Source: Thermoanaerobaculia bacterium
GTDB taxonomy: Bacteria; Acidobacteriota; Thermoanaerobaculia; Multivoradales; JAHEKO01
DNA: 7,387 nt
Direction of reading: 5' to 3'
NCBI GenBank assembly: GCA_029287645.1
Contig: JARFQS010000436.1
Location: 1-7,387, forward strand
Both the position numbers and the translations under genes were made by a program. Below the pieces are notes generated by a model that saw only the letters and a program-made list of their open reading frames with translations, was not told where the DNA came from and did no database searches. Of this stretch, positions 1-6,067 are shown piece after piece. The stretch's first letter is position 1. Each line of letters opens with the position of its first letter.

Positions 1-1412
1 ACCAGGGAGAAGGTGACCGTCAGGGCCTGATCGCCGAACAACTGGCCTGCCACCCCTTCGACAAAGACAATCGGCACGAATACGCAGATCGTGGTCAGCG
101 TGCTGGCGATGACCGCCCTCGCCACCTCGGAGCTCCCGGCCTGCGCAGCCTCGATCTCGTTCATACCCTCATCGCGACGTCGCTGGATCGACTCCAGAAC
201 CACGATCGCGTTGTCCACCAGAAGCCCTATCCCCAGGGTCAGGCCACCGAGCGACATGATGTTCAGAGAGATCCCCGAGACAAACATCAGAAAGAAGGTG
301 GCGACGACAGAGATGGGGATGGCGAGACTGATGATCAGGGTCGTCTTCCAGCTCCGCAAGAAGAGGAACAGGACGAGAATGGCCAGCAGGCCTCCAAAGA
401 GGGCCGTGCGCAGCACCTCCGACACGGATTGACGAATGTAGCGGGCCTGGTCGGTGACGATGGTCAACTGCAGACTGGGATCGAGCTTCTGCAGTCGCTC
501 CCTCAAGCTGTCGAGGCTCTCGGTCACCGCGTCCGAAACGGTGACCGTGTTCGTGCCGCCCTCCTTGTAGACCGCGACTTCGACGCTCTCTCGACCGTTG
601 ATCCGGGTGATGATCTCGCGCTCCTTGTGGCCCTTGAAGACCTGCGCCACGTCCTGCAGTCTGACGATGGCCCCTTGGGAGCTGTCGATCACCACGGCGT
701 TCAGATCTTCGGGCCGAACGAATTCGTTCACGGTGCGCACCAGGAACTCGGTCTGGCCCTCCCGCAGTCGACCGCCGGTGAGGTTGATGTTCTCCTGTGC
801 CAGACGGGTCAGGACCCGGTCGGCCGTCAGCCCCAGATTGGCCAGCTGACGCTCGTCGAGCGCCACCTGGATCTCCTCCTCCAACCCACCGCTCACCACG
901 ACGGCCGCCACTCCCTCGATGCGCTCCAGGGCCCTCTTGACCTGCTCCTCGGCGATCAACCGCAGTCTCACCAGGTCGCTGCCTCCAGAAAGGCCGAGGC
1001 GCAGAATCGGATCCAGGGAGGGGTCGAATCGCAGCAGCAGAGGGCGGTCGGCCTCGGCCGGCAGCTGCAGTACATCGAGGCGCTCTCGCACATCGAGGGC
1101 GGCCAGGTCCATGTTGGTACCCCAGCTGAACTCGAGGGTGACCTCGCTGACGTCCGTCCGAGAGCTGGAGATCACCCGAACGACGTTGTTGACCACGCCG
1201 ACGGCGTTCTCCACCGGACGGGTGATGAGGCTCTCCACCTCGATCGGCGCGGTTCCCTCGTAGGTCGTCTGAACGGTGAGGGACGGGTAGTTGATGTCCG
1301 GCAGCAGATCGGTGGCCAGCTGGCTGAAGGCCACGAGGCCGAAGACCACGGCCGCCGCCGCGAAGATGATGACGCTGACAGGGCGGCGGGTCGAGAATTC
1401 GATGATCTTCAA
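1..1412 (-). CDS. RND efflux permease, second of operon (partial, C-terminal half missing)
   Basis: This is the N-terminal half of an inner-membrane RND (HAE1/AcrB-type) proton-driven exporter. About 470 codons are present, against roughly 1030-1050 in the family, and the reading frame runs off the left edge near TM6. The protein begins (M)KIIEFSTRRPVSVIIF, the usual cytoplasmic N-terminus leading into TM1 at about residues 10-30. The first periplasmic pore domain follows, with WGTNMDLAALDVRERLD and the IEGVAAVVVSGG strand, then TM2 to TM5. The TM4 motif GLLVDNAIVVLESI places Asp400 and Asn401 where AcrB has Asp407 and Asp408. No ATG or GTG lies in frame at the junction with the adaptor gene. 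TTG at 1412-1410, 1 nt after the adaptor stop and 7 nt behind GGGAG, is therefore the likely start, and translation is probably coupled. RND identity is firm; the substrate is unknown. Confidence 0.93.
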   Translation of the reverse strand, partial: MKIIEFSTRRPVSVIIFAAAAVVFGLVAFSQLATDLLPDINYPSLTVQTTYEGTAPIEVESLITRPVENAVGVVNNVVRVISSSRTDVSEVTLEFSWGTNMDLAALDVRERLDVLQLPAEADRPLLLRFDPSLDPILRLGLSGGSDLVRLRLIAEEQVKRALERIEGVAAVVVSGGLEEEIQVALDERQLANLGLTADRVLTRLAQENINLTGGRLREGQTEFLVRTVNEFVRPEDLNAVVIDSSQGAIVRLQDVAQVFKGHKEREIITRINGRESVEVAVYKEGGTNTVTVSDAVTESLDSLRERLQKLDPSLQLTIVTDQARYIRQSVSEVLRTALFGGLLAILVLFLFLRSWKTTLIISLAIPISVVATFFLMFVSGISLNIMSLGGLTLGIGLLVDNAIVVLESIQRRRDEGMNEIEAAQAGSSEVARAVIASTLTTICVFVPIVFVEGVAGQLFGDQALTVTFSL

Positions 1413-1413
1413 A

Positions 1414-2577
1414 TCATCGCTCCCGGTCGCCGGCTCCGCCGGAGCCCGACAGAACCTGGATCGGAGTGCCTTCGCTCAGCCCATCCTGGCCGACTACGAT
1501 GACCATCTCTCCTTCGGAGACACCCGTCAGCACCTCTACCGAGTCGCCCTCTTTGAAGCCCAGCTGAACGTCCCTGCGAGATGCGACGTCGCCCTCCGCC
1601 ACGTACAGAGTGTCACCGATGCTCTCCAAGGACAGAGCGCTCTTCGGGACGACCATCGCATCCGAACGCGTCTCGGTCTCGACGAAGACGCGCGCGAACA
1701 TCCCTGGTCTGAGGCGATCCCTGGTCTCCACCTCCAAGGTGACTCGAACCGTTCCTGTCGCCGCGTCCACGACCGGCCGAACGCGCAAGACCTTGGCCGG
1801 GAATCTCTCACCTGGCCAGGCCTCCAGAGTCAGATAGGCCGCCTGGCCCACCTCGATCTTCGGAAGGTCCCGCTCGGGGATCTGAATCGGACAGAGCAAG
1901 GGATTGAAATCGGACAGGCGAAACAGTGACGCTCCGGCATTGACCTGTTCGGCGTAGTGGATGTAGCGAGTCACCACCAGGCCCGAGAACGGCGCCTTGA
2001 TCTCGGTATACCCCAGCTGGATCTGATCTGCGTCGGCCTGCGCCCGAGCCGTCTCCAGACGGGTGACGACCTGATCGTACTCTTCGGGACTGATGAGCTG
2101 ATTCTCCTTGAGAGTCTCGGCGCGCCCGAAGATCTGTTCGGCCTCATCCAACGTGGCTCGGGAGATTTCGGCACGCGCCCGCAACTCAGAGTCGTCCAGA
2201 CGGGCCAGGATCTGCCCCTTTTCGACCTGCATTCCTTCTTCGACCCTCAGGTCGACCACCGGCGCCGTGACCCGCGCCACGAGATCGACTTCGTTCTCGG
2301 CCTCCAGAGTTCCGTTCGTCTCGATGTAGGACGAGATATCTCGGCGCACGACTGCCGTGACTTCCACCGGCACAGCCGCGGCGGAAGGACCACCTCCCGT
2401 TGCGCCAGCACCCGGTGGACCACCCCTGTTTCCTGCGGAGGCTCCCGGGCGAGCCGACGGCTGGCGGGCACCCTCCTGCGAGTGACTCTCGGTGTCCTCC
2501 TTGGAACAGGCCAGCCAGCCCCCGCACACGAGTGCCAGGATCGAGAGAGTCGTTGAAATCTGCCTTGGCTCGAACAT
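1414..2577 (-). CDS. RND efflux periplasmic adaptor (membrane fusion protein), probable lipoprotein
   Basis: This 387-residue protein of the AcrA/MexA family links RND permeases to an outer-membrane channel. A hydrophobic signal segment (about residues 7-23) ends in GGWLAC, giving a probable lipid-modified Cys24; Trp at -3 is unusual for a lipobox. A Gly/Pro/Ala-rich flexible linker runs from about 36 to 68. The first lipoyl half is near 95-128 (APVVDLRVEEGMQVEKGQIL), the alpha-helical hairpin about 130-190, and the second lipoyl half starts at TEIKAPFSGLVV (191-202). Beta-barrel and membrane-proximal domains follow, including ATGTVRVTLEV and LRPGMFARVFVE. The hairpin contains Arg152-x3-Leu156-x6-Ser163, the known TolC-tip contact motif. 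The ATG has GGAG 6 nt upstream. The gene lies 52 nt after the first permease and 1 nt before the second, so it serves one or both of them. The family call is secure; the substrate is not known. Confidence 0.95.
   Translation of the reverse strand: MFEPRQISTTLSILALVCGGWLACSKEDTESHSQEGARQPSARPGASAGNRGGPPGAGATGGGPSAAAVPVEVTAVVRRDISSYIETNGTLEAENEVDLVARVTAPVVDLRVEEGMQVEKGQILARLDDSELRARAEISRATLDEAEQIFGRAETLKENQLISPEEYDQVVTRLETARAQADADQIQLGYTEIKAPFSGLVVTRYIHYAEQVNAGASLFRLSDFNPLLCPIQIPERDLPKIEVGQAAYLTLEAWPGERFPAKVLRVRPVVDAATGTVRVTLEVETRDRLRPGMFARVFVETETRSDAMVVPKSALSLESIGDTLYVAEGDVASRRDVQLGFKEGDSVEVLTGVSEGEMVIVVGQDGLSEGTPIQVLSGSGGAGDRER
1420..1424 (-). promoter_or_regulatory. Ribosome binding site deciding the TTG start of the second RND gene
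   Basis: On the minus strand GGGAG lies 7 nt before TTG at 1412, inside the last codons of the adaptor gene. The overlapping ATG at 1418-1416 is in the wrong frame and meets TGA after one codon (ATG ATT TGA), so it cannot be the start. The site supports a TTG start with the conserved KIIEFSTRRPV sequence directly after it. Confidence 0.6.
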
Positions 2578-2629
2578 GCCTATCTCCAGCGGCGCTGCGC
2601 CCCGAGATCCTTGGGGTCGGAAGCCGGGA

Positions 2630-5600
2630 TCATACCGTCTTGACGACTCGCTTGAGAAAGAGAGTGAAATCGTCGACCAGCGAATAGATGGTTGGAATGA
2701 TGATCAGGGTCAAGAACGTCGATGTCGTGAGACCTCCCACGATGATCAGACCGATCGGCGCCCAGGTCGCCGCTCTGCCCTCGACCGGCCCGAACCACTG
2801 CGGGAACAGAAACGGGGCAACCATCGGCATCAGACCCAGAATCGTGGTGACGGCGGTGATCAGGATCGGCCGGAGCCGATGCTGGCCACCTTTCACGATG
2901 GCCTCGGTACGACTCAGACCCGACAGCCGCAAGTAGTTGATGTGGTCGATGAGGACGATGGCGTTGTTGACGACCACGCCCAGCAGAACGATCAGCCCCA
3001 ACATGGTCATGGTCTCCCAGGGTTGATTGGCGAACTTCATCACAAGTCCGACACCCAACAGCGCGAACGGGACCGAGAACATGATGGTCAGGGGCTGAGT
3101 GAAGCTCTCGAAGAGAGCCGCCATCAGCATATAGACCAGAGGCAGTGCGAAGAGCAGAGCGAACAGTCCGCTCTCCTGGTCCCGTTGCATGTGCCGATTC
3201 CAGCGGCCGAAGCTCCATTCGTACCCTGGTGGTAGGGCGATCTCTTCCATCATCCGGCTGATCATGCCCATGGCGGCAAAGGAGGCGGTCGGATCGGCTG
3301 TATTGGCCGAGACGGAGACCTGCGCCAGGTGGTTCTCGCGCTCGATACTGCGCGGTCCCGCGACGAACTCGAACTCAGCGACCGCACCCAGGGGCAAGGG
3401 CGTTGCGGCTGCGAAGACGGGTACGTTCTTGAGTTGGTCCAGGGTCTCTCGATCCTCCTCCCGGTACTGCATGACCAACTCGACCTCTCGCTCGCCTGTC
3501 TTGAAATGGCTGACCGCCCGGCTCGACAAGGCGTTGTTGACCGTAAATGCAACGGCGCGACTCGACAGCCCGGCTTGCACGGCGCGGTCCCCGGATACCC
3601 GGACCTGAATCTCCTCGTCACCGCTCTCGAGAGAAGTGTCCACATCTCGAATCATGGGCATGGCCGCCAGGCGATCCGCCACCTGTTGACTGAGCAAGCC
3701 GAGAACGACAGGATCGTCGCCCATCAACTCGATCTCGATGCCCGACGAGCCATGTCGACCGCGACCTGCAGCGATCCGCAGGTCGACCCCGGCCTTGACC
3801 GGAAACAGGGCTCTCAACCGCTCTCGCACCTCTCCGGTCGTCAGCTCGCTCTCGTCCTCGTCCTTCAGGTAGATGTCGAACTGTCGACTCCTCCGCCAGC
3901 TGGCTCGCGAGCGTCCGGTTCCTCGATCGAAGGAGTAGCTGATGTCGGCTATGTCGAGCTCGGCGCGCCGTGCATCGAGAAGAGCGTACAGCTCCTCGTA
4001 GAGCGCCGCCGTCTGCTCGGGCGAATACTGCCTCGGCGTGTCCACCTTGAGGACGACCTGTCTTTCCAGGGAGCGACCCGAGAAGGAGCGCTCGATCGTC
4101 GTGAACAGGTGGATGACTCCCGCGAACATCCCCAAGATGGACAGGACGAACAGGAACCGATGACGCAGGGTGAAGCGGAGTACCGAGCCATAGGAGCCCG
4201 TCAGACGGTCGATGAACCGCGAAGGCCTCGACTCCTGGCCGTGCAGCAACGGTACAGCGGCCATCGGCACCACGGTCAACGCCACCAACAACGAAGCCAC
4301 GATCACGATGCAAACGGTGATGCCGATGTTCTCCATGTAGAGCTTGAACCGGCCTCCGCTGTTCAGGAAGATCAGGGGCAGAAACACGCAGATCGTGGTG
4401 ACGGTGGAAGCCAGAATCGGCAACGCCACTTCGGAGGCTCCATGCAGGGCGGCGGTGCGGGAGTCTTCGCCGAGCTCGTTGCGATGGCGAAAGATCGACT
4501 CGATGACCACGACGGAGTTGTCCACCAGCATCCCCAGCGCCAGCATGAGCCCCGCCAGGCTCACCACGTTGAGGGTGATGTCGACGACCTCCGCCTGGCG
4601 CATCAGGTACATGAGGACGAACGTGGCGACAATCGAGATCGGAATGGCCAGGGCCACCAGGGCGGTGGTGCGAAACCTCCGCAAGAAGAGGTACATCGAG
4701 CCGATAGCCAGCAGGCCACCAATGAGCCCCGCGTTACCCAATTGGCCCAAGCCCTTGCGGACATCACGGGAGGCGTCCGCGTAGATGTGGTACTCGAGCC
4801 CCTCAGCCTCGGGCAACCGGCTGATGGCCTCGAGCTCCTCTTTCGCACGATCGACCACCGCCAAGACGTTGGCGCTGGAGGTCTTGTTGACAAATACGGT
4901 GACCGCCTCCCGGCCGTTGAGATAGTTGAACTCCTCCTGCTGAGGCAGCCCATAGACCACGGTCGCCACGTCTCCCAGCCGCAGTCCATCCCGATTCAGG
5001 GGCAGGCTTCGAATCTCCTCGGGCGTATCGAACTCACCGACACTCCGAACCAACAGCTTGCGACTCCCCTCCTTGATGTCACCCGCCGAGACATTGACAT
5101 TGCTGTCCTGCAGAAGCGTCACCAGACTTCGAACGTCCACCCTGTGAGCCTGGAGACGGCTCGGATCGAGGAGGACCTGCAACTCGGGTGTGCGGATACC
5201 GCTGATTTCGACCTGGGCCACGCCCTCCAATCGCTCGAGTCGCCTCTGGAGGACGGACTCGGTGAAGTCGTAGAACTGCTCGACCGGCCAATCGGCGCTC
5301 AGGTCGAATCGCAGAACCGGGATGTCGCTGGTCTGAAAGCGCCAGATATTGACCCGTTCCAGGTCGTCAGGCAGCAGATGGCGAGCCCGATCCACCCGAT
5401 CTCGTACGTCGACCGCCGCCATGTCCATGTCGGTTCCGTCGATGAACGAGAGTGTGATGCGAGCACTTTCCGCACCCGCATTCGCCGACATCGTGTCGAT
5501 GCCGTTGATCGTGCCAAGAGCTTCCTCGAGAGGGCGCACCACCAGGCGCTCGATCTCTTCTGGCGACGACGAGCGGTAGGGGGCCATCACGGTGATGTTG

Positions 5601-5737
5601 GACGACGAGAAGCTGGGCAGGAACTCGAGAGGCAGTCGCATCAGAGACAGCCACCCGAGCACGATCACTCCCAGAATGATCATGCCCATGGTGACCCTTC
5701 GCTCGACCGCGAAACGTACGATGGGATTGACTCTCAT
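2630..5737 (-). CDS. RND efflux permease, first gene of operon (complete)
   Basis: A full-length 1035-residue HAE1/AcrB-type RND transporter, which sits as a trimer in the inner membrane and exports compounds from the periplasm using the proton gradient. TM1 is at about 15-33 and the first pore domain follows (RSSSPEEIERLVVRPLEEAL, GTDMDMAAVDVRDRVDRA). TM2-TM6 lie at about 335-490, TM7 at about 522-545, then the second periplasmic domain and TM8-TM12 from about 855 to 1018. TM4 reads GMLVDNSVVVIESI, with Asp406 and Asn407 at the AcrB Asp407/Asp408 positions. TM10 reads GVVVNNAIVLID, with Asn924 at the AcrB Lys940 position. The proton-relay set is thus D-N-N rather than D-D-K. It does not look like a CusA metal pump. 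The ATG at 5737 has GAGGTGGG ending 8 nt upstream. It is the first gene of the RND-adaptor-RND operon and is divergent from the sigma gene. Substrate unknown; no frameshift seen. Confidence 0.96.
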   Translation of the reverse strand: MRVNPIVRFAVERRVTMGMIILGVIVLGWLSLMRLPLEFLPSFSSSNITVMAPYRSSSPEEIERLVVRPLEEALGTINGIDTMSANAGAESARITLSFIDGTDMDMAAVDVRDRVDRARHLLPDDLERVNIWRFQTSDIPVLRFDLSADWPVEQFYDFTESVLQRRLERLEGVAQVEISGIRTPELQVLLDPSRLQAHRVDVRSLVTLLQDSNVNVSAGDIKEGSRKLLVRSVGEFDTPEEIRSLPLNRDGLRLGDVATVVYGLPQQEEFNYLNGREAVTVFVNKTSSANVLAVVDRAKEELEAISRLPEAEGLEYHIYADASRDVRKGLGQLGNAGLIGGLLAIGSMYLFLRRFRTTALVALAIPISIVATFVLMYLMRQAEVVDITLNVVSLAGLMLALGMLVDNSVVVIESIFRHRNELGEDSRTAALHGASEVALPILASTVTTICVFLPLIFLNSGGRFKLYMENIGITVCIVIVASLLVALTVVPMAAVPLLHGQESRPSRFIDRLTGSYGSVLRFTLRHRFLFVLSILGMFAGVIHLFTTIERSFSGRSLERQVVLKVDTPRQYSPEQTAALYEELYALLDARRAELDIADISYSFDRGTGRSRASWRRSRQFDIYLKDEDESELTTGEVRERLRALFPVKAGVDLRIAAGRGRHGSSGIEIELMGDDPVVLGLLSQQVADRLAAMPMIRDVDTSLESGDEEIQVRVSGDRAVQAGLSSRAVAFTVNNALSSRAVSHFKTGEREVELVMQYREEDRETLDQLKNVPVFAAATPLPLGAVAEFEFVAGPRSIERENHLAQVSVSANTADPTASFAAMGMISRMMEEIALPPGYEWSFGRWNRHMQRDQESGLFALLFALPLVYMLMAALFESFTQPLTIMFSVPFALLGVGLVMKFANQPWETMTMLGLIVLLGVVVNNAIVLIDHINYLRLSGLSRTEAIVKGGQHRLRPILITAVTTILGLMPMVAPFLFPQWFGPVEGRAATWAPIGLIIVGGLTTSTFLTLIIIPTIYSLVDDFTLFLKRVVKTV

Positions 5738-5761
5738 AACCGGAACCCACCTCTGGGCGGC

Positions 5762-5793
5762 ACTATCCTCTGCTGGCTGCAGAGTGGAGTCAA
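5762..5793 (-). promoter_or_regulatory. Weak candidate promoter for the efflux operon
   Basis: On the minus strand TTGACT (5793-5788) matches five of six bases of a housekeeping -35. A poor -10 candidate, GATAGT (5767-5762), lies 20 nt away, longer than the usual 16-18. The position, 25-56 bp upstream of the permease ATG, is sensible, but the spacing argues against a simple strong promoter. Confidence 0.22.
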
Positions 5794-5797
5794 CTCT
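5781..5797. repeat. Inverted repeat AGAGT-N7-ACTCT over the minus-strand -35
   Basis: AGAGT (5781-5785) and ACTCT (5793-5797) are reverse complements around a 7-nt centre. A second, tighter repeat, GAGT-CA-ACTC (5787-5796), overlaps it. Both cover the TTGACT hexamer of the candidate efflux promoter. The half-sites are short, so an operator role is only a possibility. Confidence 0.35.
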
Positions 5798-5862
5798 CCG
5801 CTGGTCCGCTCGACGTCCCGGTCTCCCATCATCGCCCCTTCTCTAGAGGAACACTTGCAGCA

Positions 5863-5883
5863 GCCCGAACCTGCGCCCGAACC
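5863..5883. repeat. Tandem direct repeat of GCCCGAACC, period 12
   Basis: GCCCGAACC occurs exactly at 5863-5871 and again at 5875-5883, separated by TGC. The 12-bp period is close to one helical turn, so both copies would face nearly the same side of the DNA. It sits in the middle of the divergent region, about 125 bp from the efflux start and 185 bp from the sigma start. Confidence 0.45.
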
Positions 5884-5918
5884 GAAACGGGACCACGGCC
5901 ACGGCCCGCGAGCCGGCC

Positions 5919-5944
5919 TTGCCCTGCTGGCATCGGGGTAAGAT
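5919..5944 (+). promoter_or_regulatory. Weak candidate promoter for the sigma operon
   Basis: TTGCCC (5919-5924) and TAAGAT (5939-5944) each match four of six consensus bases, but only 14 nt separate them, which is short. If used, transcription would begin near 5951 and give a leader of about 115 nt containing the 5982-6002 hairpin/palindrome. Low confidence. Confidence 0.18.
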
Positions 5945-5981
5945 CCGCATGACGCGCCTCACACGTGGTGCCCGGTCACGC

Positions 5982-6002
5982 AAGGCCGGAAAGGCCTTTC
6001 CG
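5982..6002. repeat. Perfect 16-bp palindrome with overlapping hairpin
   Basis: CGGAAAGGCCTTTCCG at 5987-6002 equals its own reverse complement over all 16 bases. It overlaps an RNA-type hairpin in which AAGGCC (5982-5987) pairs with GGCCTT (5993-5998) around a GGAAA loop. No T-run follows, so it is not a terminator. It lies 66 bp upstream of the sigma ATG, a position suited to an operator for a dimeric regulator or to a structured mRNA leader. The palindrome itself is certain; its function is inferred. Confidence 0.55.
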
Positions 6003-6058
6003 ATGGGCCCGAGAGATCCGCTGATACAGCACTAAACCAGGGAGCCGGGACGTGCATC

Positions 6059-6067
6059 TAAGGAGGT
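6059..6067 (+). promoter_or_regulatory. Unusually strong Shine-Dalgarno directly abutting the sigma ATG
   Basis: TAAGGAGGT matches the 16S rRNA anti-Shine-Dalgarno tail at nine consecutive bases, yet its last base touches the ATG at 6068. Normal spacing from the GGAGG core is about 5-9 nt; here it is 1 nt. The match is certain, but which start codon it serves is unclear: ATG 6068, a rare in-frame CTG at 6077, or ATG 6143 at a distance. Confidence 0.5.

Larger units (their letters stand above)
5738..6067. other. Divergent intergenic region between efflux operon and sigma gene
   Basis: This 330-bp gap separates the start of the minus-strand efflux operon from the start of the plus-strand sigma gene. 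I see no convincing protein gene in it. It contains the ribosome binding sites for both flanking genes, weak promoter-like hexamers on each strand, an inverted repeat (5781-5797), an 8-bp palindrome CTCTAGAG (5841-5848), a 9-bp direct repeat (5863-5883), and a perfect 16-bp palindrome with an overlapping RNA hairpin (5982-6002). It is expected to hold the promoters of both transcription units. No rho-independent terminator with a T-run is present, as expected between divergent genes. Confidence 0.8.

Noticed and set aside
429..1502. 357-codon plus-strand frame antisense to the second permease
   Set aside because: Same low-complexity, charged shadow composition; the minus strand encodes clear RND motifs here.
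2590..2602. GGCGC-T-GCGCC inverted repeat between permease and adaptor
   Set aside because: As RNA it allows only a 4-bp stem with a 3-nt loop and no T-run. It is probably incidental in GC-rich DNA, and the genes appear co-transcribed.
2630..5737. Heavy-metal (CusA-type) RND exporter
   Set aside because: The pump carries HAE1-like features (length 1035, TM10 GVVVNNAIVLID), and the adaptor lacks metal-binding His/Met clusters.
5742..5769. ECF-type promoter with GGAACC as -35 reading toward the sigma gene
   Set aside because: No ECF-like -10 lies at 16-17 nt, it overlaps the permease ribosome site, and it would give a leader of nearly 300 nt.
3329..5941. 870-codon open frame on the plus strand, antisense to the first RND permease
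   Set aside because: Its translation is rich in Gln, Asp, His and Arg with no recognisable domain, and it mirrors a well-conserved permease. Long antisense frames are expected opposite GC-rich genes with few stop-complement codons.
5982..5998. Rho-independent terminator
   Set aside because: The stem is only 6 bp and no T-run follows on either strand; it also sits upstream of a gene in a divergent region, where no terminator is expected.
5970..6010. c-di-GMP-I (GEMM) riboswitch
   Set aside because: ACGCAA and CCGATGG words are present, but the second arm with its GACGCAAAGCC core and tetraloop receptor is missing and the element is too short for the known fold.
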